Shown here: positions 51,865 through 61,007 of the stretch, in pieces
How the letters are laid out: the number at the start of each line of letters is the position of its first letter
Position numbering within the stretch: the first letter of the stretch is position 1
Assembly (NCBI GenBank): GCA_003134855.1
Contig: PLCS01000004.1
Coordinates: 124,001-188,000 of the forward strand
From: Acidobacteriaceae bacterium
Lineage (GTDB): Bacteria; Acidobacteriota; Terriglobia; Terriglobales; Acidobacteriaceae
Direction: 5' to 3'
DNA length: 64,000 nucleotides
Translations under genes and position numbers: made by a program
The notes under the pieces: generated by a model
Seen by the model: only the letters and a program-made list of their open reading frames with translations
Databases searched by the model: none
What the model was told of the DNA's origin: nothing

Positions 51865-53420
51865 ACTACGCAGACCTTTTCCGCGTGACGCTGCCGGAGA
51901 CGGCGCTGGAAGTTGCGGCGCTGGTGGTGCTGATTGTTGACTTAGGCATTCTGCGCAAGGCCGCGCTCAAGCTGCGCGTGGCTGTCGCGGCGCTGCTTGG
52001 CGTGGCAGGCTGCGGCGCGGCGCTGTGGACCTTGCAAGTCTCCTACGGTACGGGTTACAGCTTCGACGGCGCTCTGCTACTTGCCCAGGGTGGTTACATC
52101 GCTGCGGCGCAATCTGGAATCCTTATACTCACGGCGCTGACGCTGCTTCTATTGATTGATTCAACGTTTACGCGCCATGTGGGCGAGTATGTAGCAGTGG
52201 TCTTGATGGCTGCTTCAGGTGGCTTGCTGGTCGCATCAGCCCAAGACCTGCTCGTGATCTTCATCGGCCTGGAACTGTTGAGCCTCGGCCTCTATATCCT
52301 TACCGCTTTCGCAAAACAATCCGGCAAAAGCGCTGAAGCTGCGATCAAGTATTACCTCTTCGGCGGCATGTCGGCCTCCTTTCTCCTTTTCGGCTTCAGC
52401 TATCTCTATGGGATGAGCGGCTCAACCAGCCTGCCCAAGGTTATTCTCGGCACTTATCTTTCTGCCTCCAACGGCGGAACTCCCCTGTTCTTGATTGCCC
52501 TCGTCATGATCGCCGCTGGGCTCGGCTTCAAGGTCGCCGCCGTCCCCTTCCATCTCTGGGCGCCCGACACCTACGAAGGCGCTCCCGCTCCGGCTGCAGC
52601 CTTCATCGCCTCCGTCTCCAAACTCGCCAGCTTCGCGCTGCTGATCTCCATCAGTACCGTAACCCTGCACTTCCTGGATAGCTTCCACACCACAGGCTTC
52701 GTAACCTTCACCGTTATTCCAGCAGGAGTCCCGCGCCCGTCCATCGTTTTCGGCTTCCGCTCAATTTGGCCGCTTATCCTGACGGTTCTCTCCGTCGCTT
52801 CCATGGTGCTTGGGAATCTCGCCGCGCTTGCGCAAACCAACGTCCGCCGACTGCTCGCTTACTCAGCCATCGCTCATGCCGGCTACATCCTGCTAGGCGT
52901 TGCCTTTTATTCCTGGTCGAACCGGAGCGCCAACGCCATCCTATACTACGTCCTCACCTATGGCCTGACCACCATTGGCGCATTCGGCGTGGTCGCTGTT
53001 ATCGAGCGGGCTACGGGCAGCGACCGGCTGGATTCTTTTCTGGGGCTGCACAAGCGCAATCCGCTACTCGCGGCGGTGCTGGGGGTGCTGTTTCTCTCGC
53101 TCTCCGGGATTCCCCCGCTGGTCGGCTTCTGGGCCAAGTTCAACCTCTTTGCCGCGGTGCTGGGCGTTTCAGCCGGGCCGATTCCCTTTGCGCTGGTGGC
53201 TCTGGCTGTGGCGATGAGCGCCGTCTCACTCTACTACTACTTGCAAGTCCTCAAGCGGGCTTACGTGATGCCCGCCATCGACGAGACGCCGGGCAATCAG
53301 ATCAAGGCGCATCCGGTGACCATGGCTGTGCTGGTGGCGATTGCGACGGCGGTGGTGGTGCTGGGCTGCTTCCCGGCGCTGTTGCAAGGGTGGATCGAGA
53401 GCTTCTATCCGATCCTCTAG
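51861..53420 (+). CDS. nuoN: NADH-quinone oxidoreductase subunit N
   Basis: 519 aa, innermost antiporter-like subunit. Motifs: FIGLELLSLGLYILTAFAKQSGKSAEAAIKYYLFGGMSASFLLFG, LGFKVAAVPFHLWAPDTYEGAPAPAAAFIASVSKLASFALL and NVRRLLAYSAIAHAGYILLGVAFYS. It is the last gene of the operon; nuoE, nuoF and nuoG are not present here. The stop is at 53420; a weak hairpin (GCACAC...GTGTGC, 53431-53453) follows. Confidence 0.96.
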   Translation: MNYADLFRVTLPETALEVAALVVLIVDLGILRKAALKLRVAVAALLGVAGCGAALWTLQVSYGTGYSFDGALLLAQGGYIAAAQSGILILTALTLLLLIDSTFTRHVGEYVAVVLMAASGGLLVASAQDLLVIFIGLELLSLGLYILTAFAKQSGKSAEAAIKYYLFGGMSASFLLFGFSYLYGMSGSTSLPKVILGTYLSASNGGTPLFLIALVMIAAGLGFKVAAVPFHLWAPDTYEGAPAPAAAFIASVSKLASFALLISISTVTLHFLDSFHTTGFVTFTVIPAGVPRPSIVFGFRSIWPLILTVLSVASMVLGNLAALAQTNVRRLLAYSAIAHAGYILLGVAFYSWSNRSANAILYYVLTYGLTTIGAFGVVAVIERATGSDRLDSFLGLHKRNPLLAAVLGVLFLSLSGIPPLVGFWAKFNLFAAVLGVSAGPIPFALVALAVAMSAVSLYYYLQVLKRAYVMPAIDETPGNQIKAHPVTMAVLVAIATAVVVLGCFPALLQGWIESFYPIL

Positions 53421-53851
53421 CTTGTTCTTCGCACACCGGCCTTTTCCGTGTGCACAGGATTACGTGCGTACGGGTTATAGAGCAGAAAAGAAAGAGATAG
53501 CGCGCACAGTTGACCTGCTTCCCAGCCCGGGCGAATCGACGGTCACAAGCTCGAAAACCAGCCAAGGTAACGTAAAAACCCCCTGTAAAATGAGCAACGT
53601 AACTGTTTTTATCAGGCGCAAATTACCAGAGTAACCCTGCGCGCGTAATCTTGTGCAGGGGTTTGGATTTGCCTAAAATTTACACGATGGCAGAACCTAG
53701 ACCTCTGCCATGAGAGCCTCACGTCTCAACTCGCTTTCCAGGGGTTGATTTGAAGCAGGACAGCGTACGAGGTTGTGAAATGTACGGGCAGAATCAGAAC
53801 CCTCCCAAGGGACTGGACTTCGCATCCAAGGGGCCAGTAAGGATACAGAAG
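53421..53851. other. Intergenic region before the first PEP-CTERM gene
   Basis: 430 bp, richer in A+T than the nuo genes. It holds a possible terminator hairpin for nuoN at 53431-53453 and the shared upstream blocks of the PEP-CTERM genes (53645-53694 and 53722-53734). I see no gene. Confidence 0.55.
53645..53694 (+). promoter_or_regulatory. Conserved 50-bp block upstream of PEP-CTERM gene 1
   Basis: GTAATCTTGTGC, 20 bp, AATTTACAC, 2 bp, TGGCAGA. The same order with identical spacing occurs at 54765-54814 upstream of the second PEP-CTERM gene, although the 20-bp spacer differs. It is therefore probably a regulator or promoter site. A further shared 13-mer (CGTCTCAACTCGC / CGTGTCAACTCGC) follows at 53722 and 54906. 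Confidence 0.55.
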
Positions 53852-54547
53852 ATGAAGCAATCTAAAGCTTGCGCGATCCTGTCCATTTCAGCGTTCTGCG
53901 TCCTACTGTTGCTCAGCCCGCTCAAGGCTTACGCGGATGCGCTCCTTAATATGGAACTCACAGGCGTTCAGGGAGCGAGCTATGGAAATGAAAGCGTTTA
54001 TCCCTACTATGGCACCGCCAATGGCAATTCAGTAACGCTGATGTGTATCAGCTTCACCGCTGATATGAACCTCGGAGAGACATGGAGAGCAGAGAAAGAG
54101 TCCATTCCCGATTCTTCTACGTTTAAAGAAGCGGTATGGCTTTTCAATGACGCCAATGCTGCCGTTGCAGCAAAGGACACCGCTGTACAGATTGCCGATC
54201 AGTGGGCTGCGTGGGAACTCTTCTCTCCGAGCGCATACAACAATCCTGCCCCCGGCGCGGATACCCAGATGAGCCTAGCTGAGAAGAATTATTCATCCGA
54301 GCTTGCGAGTTTCTACCAGGGATTTATTTTGTATGCTCCGGTCCCCGGGACCCAGAGTGAGCTTGGCACTCCTCAGTTTTTTCTTGGTATTGGAACTCAA
54401 ACACCCAACACAACACCGGATCCTTACGGCGGATCCCCCGATTCACCAGCGTATGGTGGCGCTCCCGAGCCCAGCAGCCTGATCTTGCTAGGCAGCGGCC
54501 TGCTCGGCCTCGCAGGCTTCTTGTGGCGCAGAAGGCACTCTGCATGA
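53852..54547 (+). CDS. PEP-CTERM sorted exported protein 1
   Basis: 231 aa. Signal peptide MKQSKACAILSISAFCVLLLLSPLKAYAD; mature domain with LMCISFTADMNLGETW and IADQWAAWELFSPSAYN; C-terminal sorting signal: PEPSS, then a hydrophobic helix (LILLGSGLLGLAGF) and an Arg-rich end (WRRRHSA). Exosortase enzymes cut such tails and attach or release the protein at the cell surface, usually with exopolysaccharide. The ATG at 53852 follows AAGGA. A close paralogue is next. Confidence 0.88.
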   Translation: MKQSKACAILSISAFCVLLLLSPLKAYADALLNMELTGVQGASYGNESVYPYYGTANGNSVTLMCISFTADMNLGETWRAEKESIPDSSTFKEAVWLFNDANAAVAAKDTAVQIADQWAAWELFSPSAYNNPAPGADTQMSLAEKNYSSELASFYQGFILYAPVPGTQSELGTPQFFLGIGTQTPNTTPDPYGGSPDSPAYGGAPEPSSLILLGSGLLGLAGFLWRRRHSA

Positions 54548-55023
54548 GAAGCCTCTCCGTTGGCGCTTGAGAGAAGCCCTTATGAGATTAGACACCCGTC
54601 CCTGCTGGGATCAGGCGCGCACATCTGATTCGATGAGATTCCCTCTCCAGCAATAGCAAAAGCGAATAGGCAAGCCGGATCACCAGATCCGTGATTCCAA
54701 GAAGCTTGGCAGACATTGTCGAGTTACTGTTTCCGGTCATAGTATTACCTGGGTAATCGTGGGAGTAATCTTGCGCGTTAGTGATTGCGTGAATCGAATT
54801 TATACAGTGGCAGAGGCACTTTAAGAAGGCTGGATAAAACTTTTGAATCTCTAATGCCCCCCTGTGAGTCGAAAGTATTAAGAATTTCCGCCGCGAGTTT
54901 TTCCCCGTGTCAACTCGCAGCTGGGATAGTAGGCAAAATCGCGCTGTGCCCGTGCGCAACCAGGAATCACTCAAGAGGCTGAACTCAGCCGTAACGGGCC
55001 AACAAAACATGAGGTGGCGAAAC
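54548..55023. other. Spacer between the PEP-CTERM paralogues
   Basis: 476 bp, A+T-rich. No credible gene on either strand. It carries the second copy of the upstream blocks (54765-54814, 54906-54918), so the duplicated unit seems to be leader plus gene. Confidence 0.55.
54765..54814 (+). promoter_or_regulatory. Conserved 50-bp block upstream of PEP-CTERM gene 2
   Basis: GTAATCTTGCGC, 20 bp, AATTTATAC, 2 bp, TGGCAGA: same order and spacing as at 53645-53694. It lies 210 bp before the start codon, so the transcript would have a long leader if this is the promoter. Confidence 0.55.
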
Positions 55024-55719
55024 ATGAAAAAGTTTAATATATGCACGATTCTGTCCGTCTTTGCCTTCGGTGTTCTTCTATTGTTGAGCTCGAGGATGGG
55101 TTACGCGGACACCATGACTATAACGCTCGAAAGTGTCGGCGGGCAGAGCTCTGGAGCTGTTCACGGGGAGTACGTGTACCCCTATAATTTCAGCTTCAAC
55201 GGCAGCACAGCTCTCACTCCGCTGATGTGCATCAGCTATGAGAATGAAATCTACTTTGGCGAGAGCTGGACGGCAACCATGACGCCGGTCGATGGTTCGG
55301 ATAACCTGCAATATATTGAAGCGGCATACATTCTCGCTCAGGCCGCCGCTCCCGGCGCATCGGCGAATACCATCGCGGTAGCGCAGTGGGCTAATTGGGA
55401 GTTCTTCGATCCCAACGATCCTAAATTGCTGGCCAACCTGCCCGCCGGGTATCAGCCTCAGATCGACACCTTGTTGGCCACGGCATCGCTTTTTGCCCAG
55501 AACAATGTCAATACGACCGACTTCCCGAATATTGACATTTTTATCCCGATAGTCAACACCCAGAACGAGGGTGGCTATCCTCAGATATTTGTCGGGGATC
55601 CTCAACCTGGTGGTAATAACGATCCGTTTGCCGCGCCTGAGCCCAGCAGCCTTATCCTCTTTGGGAGCGGCCTGCTCGGCCTTGCGGGCTTCATCTTTCG
55701 CAAGAGGTGTATTGCCTGA
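55024..55719 (+). CDS. PEP-CTERM sorted exported protein 2
   Basis: 231 aa, paralogue of the preceding gene. Signal peptide MKKFNICTILSVFAFGVLLLLSSRMGYAD; matching internal motifs LMCISYENEIYFGESW and AVAQWANWEFFDPND; sorting tail PEPSS, then LILFGSGLLGLAGFIF and RKRCIA. The conserved Cys-Ile-Ser and Trp motifs in both proteins define a small family I cannot name. The ATG at 55024 follows GAGGTGG; the ATG at 55009 is an alternative. A strong terminator follows. Confidence 0.88.
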   Translation: MKKFNICTILSVFAFGVLLLLSSRMGYADTMTITLESVGGQSSGAVHGEYVYPYNFSFNGSTALTPLMCISYENEIYFGESWTATMTPVDGSDNLQYIEAAYILAQAAAPGASANTIAVAQWANWEFFDPNDPKLLANLPAGYQPQIDTLLATASLFAQNNVNTTDFPNIDIFIPIVNTQNEGGYPQIFVGDPQPGGNNDPFAAPEPSSLILFGSGLLGLAGFIFRKRCIA

Positions 55720-55749
55720 GAGAAGTGCTGGTTGATCGGCATTGAGCAA

Positions 55750-55782
55750 GAGGCCCCGGCAAGACAGCGGGGCCTCTTATTG
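55750..55782. terminator. Terminator between convergent genes
   Basis: GAGGCCCC (55750-55757) and GGGGCCTC (55769-55776) pair perfectly over an 11-base loop and are followed by TTATT. It ends the PEP-CTERM unit and may serve the opposite gene as well. Confidence 0.8.
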
Positions 55783-55806
55783 CGTTGACGGCAAATGGCT
55801 CGCGCC

Positions 55807-57549
55807 TTACTTAATATCATCCAGAAAACGCCATCGTGATTTCCACTCCGGGGTGAGTTTCTCGCCGGAGAGCAGGGCGCGGAGCACCGGGAGGGGCATC
55901 ATATTCTCCTCCAGGATGGCGTCGTGGTACTGGCGGCTGGTCATCTTTCCTGAATCCACGAGTTCATGGCGCAGGGCGCGGAATTGAAGCGCGCCGAGCA
56001 TATAGGAGCACTGGTAGAGCGGGTCGTAGTCGCCGTTGACGGAGCGGCGCACCTCGGCGGTGGCATTGTCGCGCTCGTGACCCACTTCACTGACCAGGAA
56101 GTCGATAGCCTGCTGCGGGGTCATCGCGCCCAGGTGGAAGCTGAGCGAGAAGATGACGCGGGCGCAGCGGTGCATACGCCAGAAGAGCGCGCCGATCCGC
56201 TGCTGCGGCGTTCGATCATAGCCCATATCCCAATACAACAACTCCCAGTAGAAGGCGTTGCCCTCCAGCCAGAAGCCAGAGCTGAAGGCCTGGCGGTAGG
56301 GCCGGTAGCGGGCGGTCATGAACTGTTGCAGCCAATGGCCGGGAATCAATTCATGGAACACCGTCGCGTGGGAGAAGGCGGGGTTGTTGCCGCGCATACT
56401 CATCATGCGCTGCTCGTAGGTCATCGTGTCGGTGGGGTAGCTGACGAGGATGGTGTCGCTGCCCAGGAAGAAGGGGCTGACGAGCTGGCGCTCGGGCGAC
56501 ATCATCTCCATGCGCCAGGTCTCTTTAGCCAGCGGAGGCACGGTGACTAAGCCGTGGTCTTCTGCTAACTGTTCGCCTTCAAGGGCCAGTGAGCGGATCA
56601 GCTCCGGCTGCTTGCCCGGCTCGACGTAGGAGTTCTTGACCGTCTCCAGCGCCTTATGCCAGTCGTCGCCGTAGCCCATCTCGCGGCTGGCCTTCACCAT
56701 CTCCTGCTGGCACCAGGCGAGCTGCGATTTTGCCATGGTAATCAGCTCTTTGGGCGTGTAGGGGATCATGGCGTCGTCGAACTGCTGGAGCAGCGCCTCG
56801 CGGCCAATGGGCGTGCCGAGAACGGTAGCTTTATCGTCGGGGGCGATGCCGGCCAGTTTCTCGCGGAGAAAAGTTGACTGGTCCTTGAGCGCGGCAGATG
56901 CCTGTTTGTAAGGCTGCGCGGCCCACCAGGTAAAGGTGGGATCATAGCCGTTCCAGAAGTCGAACCAATGCTGAAGCTGAGTAGTCAGTTGGTCCAGATC
57001 TGCGGCGGCGCGCCAGGCATTGATGCGGTCGGCGGGGGATGCGTCCTTGACCTTGGCTTCGAGCGCTTTGCGGCTGGCGGTAACGGCTTGTTCCAGCTCG
57101 CTCAACTCGGCGGCAGCCTTCCGCGGATCGGGCCGCTCCATGCGGCGGCGGGCGTCTTCGAGGGCGAAGATCGCCGGAGCAAAGGGCAGCAGCGGTGCAA
57201 CCTCGGACCACTGCCGCTCGTCCAGGGCCAACCGGTGCTCCTGTTGCGTGAGGAGGTTGGCAAAGCTCAGGTAATCGGCCTTGCCCTCCTGGTCGAGGGC
57301 ATTGAAGTCGATCTTGGCGAGCAGGGCGCGTTGCTCGCGATAGAAGGCGGAATTGCGCGCGCGGGCGGCTGGCGCCAGAGGATCGGCATAGACGCTGAGG
57401 AGTGTAGCCTGGTCGGCGGAGAAGCGCTCAATGAGCGCGCGCATGGGCGGAACGGATGGGTCAAGGGCGCTAGAGTCCTGGGCAGCGAGGACAGGTGTTA
57501 CGGCGAGGGCGGAGAGGAGAAGCAAAGTTGCTGTGCGAGAGAAGCGCAT
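55807..57549 (-). CDS. DUF885-family secreted metallopeptidase-like protein
   Basis: 580 aa with a signal peptide (MRFSRTATLLLLSALAVTPVLAAQ). It belongs to the DUF885 family, which is related to M32-type peptidases: the zinc motif HELIPGH is at residues 399-405, preceded by SFFLGSDTILVSYPTDTMTYEQRMMSMRGNNPAFSHATVF. A downstream glutamate (SEVGHERDNATAEVRRSVNGDYDPLYQCSYMLGALQF) completes the site. The protein should be periplasmic or lipid-free secreted; substrates are unknown. The ATG at 57549 gives a proper signal peptide; the frame extends 28 codons upstream. Confidence 0.87.
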   Translation of the reverse strand: MRFSRTATLLLLSALAVTPVLAAQDSSALDPSVPPMRALIERFSADQATLLSVYADPLAPAARARNSAFYREQRALLAKIDFNALDQEGKADYLSFANLLTQQEHRLALDERQWSEVAPLLPFAPAIFALEDARRRMERPDPRKAAAELSELEQAVTASRKALEAKVKDASPADRINAWRAAADLDQLTTQLQHWFDFWNGYDPTFTWWAAQPYKQASAALKDQSTFLREKLAGIAPDDKATVLGTPIGREALLQQFDDAMIPYTPKELITMAKSQLAWCQQEMVKASREMGYGDDWHKALETVKNSYVEPGKQPELIRSLALEGEQLAEDHGLVTVPPLAKETWRMEMMSPERQLVSPFFLGSDTILVSYPTDTMTYEQRMMSMRGNNPAFSHATVFHELIPGHWLQQFMTARYRPYRQAFSSGFWLEGNAFYWELLYWDMGYDRTPQQRIGALFWRMHRCARVIFSLSFHLGAMTPQQAIDFLVSEVGHERDNATAEVRRSVNGDYDPLYQCSYMLGALQFRALRHELVDSGKMTSRQYHDAILEENMMPLPVLRALLSGEKLTPEWKSRWRFLDDIK

Positions 57550-57801
57550 ATGCTTGAAACCCCTTGCGTGAGGTGCGGCGCCGGCCCCGATTGCAGGCCG
57601 GGTTGCCAAGAGGGAGAATGTCACACTCACCATATAGTATGGCTGCCGAGGAAGAGAAACCGAAGATGGTCGCGGCGACGGAAACGAAGAGAAAACTGGA
57701 ATCGTTTACTGGCACGCGCCGCTTGATTTATAGTTCATCTTTGCTCGCCGTTCGGGATTCTGCTGCCGTCTACGGCGAGAACACATTGAAAGGAAATTTC
57801 C

Positions 57802-60321
57802 ATGGTTCGTATCTCTCGTCGCGACCTGCTCTCGTCTGGATTGGCACTTTCCGCCGCATCTTTGCTGACTCGTTCGGCCTGGGGACGGGCCGCCACACTG
57901 GTTGGCGGCTCTCCCGGCGCCACTTCGGCCGAGGCTCTGGCCGCCGTAGCGCCGCGCGAGCAATTGCTCTTCGACTTCGGCTGGAAGTTTCAGTTTGGCC
58001 ACAGCACGGACCCAGCCCGCGATCTGGGCTTCGGCAACGGCCAGGGTGACTTTGCCAAGACAGGCGAATTCGACTTTGCGAAGGGCAAATTCGACGACTC
58101 GAAGTGGCGCGCGCTGAACCTGCCTCACGATTGGGCGGTTGAGCTGCCCTTTGTGCACGACGATGTGCAGCAATCGCATGGCTACAAGCCCGTTGGCCGC
58201 CGCTATCCGGAGACCAGTGTGGGCTGGTACCGGCGCGAGTTCGAGATTCCGGCCAGCGATCTGGGCCGGCGCATCACGGTCGAATTCGACGGCGCCTTCC
58301 GCGACGTGCTGGTATTTGTCAACGGCTGCTTCATTGGCCGCAACAACAACGGCTATGCGCCCTTCCGCTTCGATCTGACGGACTTTCTGAGCTACGGGAA
58401 AAAGAACTGCATCGTGGCTCGCGTCGACGCCAGCTTTGGCGACGGCTGGTTCTACGAGGGCGCCGGCATCTATCGCCATGTGTGGCTGACCAAGACCGAT
58501 GCACTGCACCTGGGCAAGTGGGAGAGCACGGTCCGCACGGAGGTAAGTGGAGACTCCGCTCTTCTGACTCTTGGAACTGCTGTGCTGAACGAAGGCAAAC
58601 AGACCGAGAGCGCCAAGGTGAGCTGGCAGATTCTGGACGCAGCGGGCAAGACTGTGGCCACGGCCGAAGCCGCTGATCAGTCGATTGATGCAGACGGTTC
58701 CGCCAAATTTACAGCAACCGCCAAGCTGACGAATCCGGCGCTGTGGTCGGTCGATGCGCCTAATCTCTACACGGCAATTGTGACCGTGGAAGCGGCTGGC
58801 AAGTCTAGGGACGCCGAGCGGGTCAGTTTTGGCGTGCGCACCGCGGTCTTCGACGCCGACAAGGGCTTCTTCCTCAACGGCAAGCCGCTGAAGATTCAGG
58901 GCACCTGCAATCATCACGATCACGCCGGCGTAGGCGCGGCCCTGCCCGACCGCTTGCAGAGCTTCCGTATGGGCGTGCTGCGCGCGATGGGTTGCAATGC
59001 GGTGCGCACCTCGCACAATGAGCCGACGCCGGAGTTGGTGGAGGCCTGCGACCGCATGGGCGTGATGATGATGTGCGAGACGCGGCAGATGAGTTCGACC
59101 CCTGAAGGCATGGCGAAACTGGAGGCGATGATCAAGCGCTACCGCAACTCGCCGTCGATCATTTTGTGGTCGGTGGGCAACGAGGAGTGGATTTTGCAGG
59201 ATGCGATGGCCGAGCAGGGAGAGAAGATTGCCGGGTCGATGGTGCGTCGCTGCCACGAACTAGATCCCACACGCGTAGTCTCAGCGGCGGTGAACGGAGA
59301 CAACAAGCAGGGCGTATCCGATGCATTCGACATCATCGGATTCAACTATGGCTTGGACCGTCCCGACAACTACCACAAAGAAAATCCCCGGCGGCCCATC
59401 TACGGTTCAGAAACGTCCAGCGCCATCTCTACCAGGGGCGTGTACACCACCGACCCGCTGCGCAACACCGTCAACGCCTATAACTCCGTGGTCCCCTGGG
59501 GCGAGACGGCCGAAGAATGGTGGAAGTTTTATGCGACCCGCGAGTGGGAAGCCGGCGGCTTTGCCTGGACAGGCTTCGATTATCGCGGCGAGCCCACGCC
59601 ATACGGCTGGCCCTCGATCAACTCGCAGTTTGGCATCGTCGATATGTGCGGCTTTCCCAAGGACACGTTCTTTTATTACAAGACATGGTGGGGCTCCAAG
59701 CCGGTGCTGCATCTCTTCCCGCATTGGAACTTCGAAGGAAAGGAAGGCGAGGAGATTCCTGTCTGGGCGTATTCGAACCTGGACGAGGTTGAATTGCTGG
59801 TGAACGGCAAGAGCCTGGGAAGCCAGAAGGTTCCGCGCCTGGGCCATGTGGAGTGGAAAGTCAAGTATGAGAAGGGCGCAATCGAGGCGCGGGGTTCAAA
59901 GGATGGCAAGGTGGTGCTCACGGAGAAGCGCGAGACAACCGGACCGGCGGCCGCCATTCGACTGACCGCGGACCGCACTGAGATCGACGCCAACGGCGAG
60001 GACCTGGCCATCTTGAAGGTCGAGGCGCTGGACAAGGAGGGCCGCCCGGTGCCGACGGCGAGCAATTTGATTGGCTTCAAAGTCTCGGGGGATGGCGCGC
60101 TGATCGGGGTCGGCAACGGCGATCCCAATTGCCAGGAGAGCGACAAGGAACCCAAACGCTCACTCTTCAGCGGGCTTGCGCAGGTGATTGTGCAATCCAG
60201 CAAGCGACCGGGCGAGATTCACATTGAAGCGGCCAAGGAAGGCTGGGATGGCCCGGAGTTGACCCCGGCCAAGCTGGTCATTGTTACCAGGAAGGTACAG
60301 CCGCGACCTGCTGTTGGCTGA
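57802..60321 (+). CDS. Glycoside hydrolase family 2 (beta-galactosidase-like), Tat-exported
   Basis: 839 aa. The N-terminus MVRISRRDLLSSGLALSAASLL is a twin-arginine signal. GH2 domains in order: sugar-binding jelly roll (about 55-210: NLPHDWAVELPF, VGWYRREFEIP), immunoglobulin-like domain, and the TIM barrel starting near FFLNGKPLKIQGTCNHHDH. The acid/base is E461 in WSVGNEEW and the nucleophile E537 in YGSETSS. A C-terminal Ig-like domain follows (RLTADRTEIDANGEDLAILKVEALDKEGRPVP). It removes beta-linked galactose or related sugars from plant or exopolysaccharide. Confidence 0.92.
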   Translation: MVRISRRDLLSSGLALSAASLLTRSAWGRAATLVGGSPGATSAEALAAVAPREQLLFDFGWKFQFGHSTDPARDLGFGNGQGDFAKTGEFDFAKGKFDDSKWRALNLPHDWAVELPFVHDDVQQSHGYKPVGRRYPETSVGWYRREFEIPASDLGRRITVEFDGAFRDVLVFVNGCFIGRNNNGYAPFRFDLTDFLSYGKKNCIVARVDASFGDGWFYEGAGIYRHVWLTKTDALHLGKWESTVRTEVSGDSALLTLGTAVLNEGKQTESAKVSWQILDAAGKTVATAEAADQSIDADGSAKFTATAKLTNPALWSVDAPNLYTAIVTVEAAGKSRDAERVSFGVRTAVFDADKGFFLNGKPLKIQGTCNHHDHAGVGAALPDRLQSFRMGVLRAMGCNAVRTSHNEPTPELVEACDRMGVMMMCETRQMSSTPEGMAKLEAMIKRYRNSPSIILWSVGNEEWILQDAMAEQGEKIAGSMVRRCHELDPTRVVSAAVNGDNKQGVSDAFDIIGFNYGLDRPDNYHKENPRRPIYGSETSSAISTRGVYTTDPLRNTVNAYNSVVPWGETAEEWWKFYATREWEAGGFAWTGFDYRGEPTPYGWPSINSQFGIVDMCGFPKDTFFYYKTWWGSKPVLHLFPHWNFEGKEGEEIPVWAYSNLDEVELLVNGKSLGSQKVPRLGHVEWKVKYEKGAIEARGSKDGKVVLTEKRETTGPAAAIRLTADRTEIDANGEDLAILKVEALDKEGRPVPTASNLIGFKVSGDGALIGVGNGDPNCQESDKEPKRSLFSGLAQVIVQSSKRPGEIHIEAAKEGWDGPELTPAKLVIVTRKVQPRPAVG

Positions 60322-60803
60322 GGGGCGCTCTCCGACGAGGACGCCGGGAATACGAAGAGCCTCGGCCTTTGTTGTTCATTAAGATTGGACGGTTATGCGG
60401 AGGCGCGAGGTTTTCTGGGGGCGGGCGGCAGCGTGGTTCTGCCATCTTGAGCATTTCAGAGGGTCCGGCAGGAGACATCCGGGTAACCCGACTTTGGTTA
60501 CTTTGTATTTTTTTATGTTCTTGCGTTGACCGGCACTTCTCGTGTTAATATTCTTTTTAACGGCCTCTGTGTTGCTGCTTGGAGGTTTTCGATAGCTCCG
60601 GGGTTTCCCTCCCCGGCTCACTGAATCAGAAGTAGCCTTGAATCTGGATCAAGATTTGTGCCTCAAGGCGGATTCAAGACATTGACCGGCAATATTGGGT
60701 ATGAATAGCAGAAGACGAACATTGGCACACTGGGCCGCTAGATTGGGTTTGTAGCTCTTCGGCGATTCCATATCCTTTACACAACCACAGAAAGGATTTC
60801 TAC
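60322..60803. other. Leader region upstream of the VPEID gene
   Basis: 480 bp without a credible gene. It contains a candidate sigma-70 promoter (60526-60554) and, in the resulting leader, a CCGGGG / CCCCGG hairpin near 60598-60616. The A+T content rises in 60480-60580. No repeat was recognised. Confidence 0.5.
60526..60554 (+). promoter_or_regulatory. Candidate promoter for the VPEID/exosortase pair
   Basis: TTGACC (60526-60531), a 17-bp spacer and TATTCT (60549-60554) form a plausible sigma-70 promoter. Transcription would begin near 60561, giving a leader of about 240 nt that holds a GC-rich hairpin. Confidence 0.45.
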
Positions 60804-60986
60804 ATGACAAAGAATCTTCTGAAGTACACGCTTCTGGTCCTGGGTCTTGCGCTCGGTACATGCGCCTCTGCTCACGGCATGGCCTTCGCGCACAAACCGG
60901 AGATTGATCCCAGCTTAGCGGTCAGCGGCCTCACCTTGCTCGCGGGGACGCTTGCCGTTCTGCGCGTTCGGCGCAACAACAAGTAG
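60804..60986 (+). CDS. Short VPEID-CTERM-type exosortase substrate
   Basis: 60 aa, almost entirely sorting signals: an N-terminal signal peptide (MTKNLLKYTLLVLGLALGTCASA), a tiny middle (HGMAFAHK), then PEIDPS at residues 32-37, a hydrophobic helix and the basic end RVRRNNK. This matches the VPEID-CTERM pattern linked to exosortase E. The mature peptide would have only about 10 residues before the cleavage motif. ACAGAAAGGA precedes the ATG. The exosortase gene follows by 20 bp. Confidence 0.82.
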   Translation: MTKNLLKYTLLVLGLALGTCASAHGMAFAHKPEIDPSLAVSGLTLLAGTLAVLRVRRNNK

Positions 60987-61007
60987 ACGGGACACAAACA
61001 GAAATTG

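Noticed and set aside
53645..53694. Sigma-54 site in the PEP-CTERM upstream block (TGGCAGA)
   Set aside because: PEP-CTERM genes in some bacteria are RpoN-dependent, but the downstream GC element is not at the right distance in either copy.
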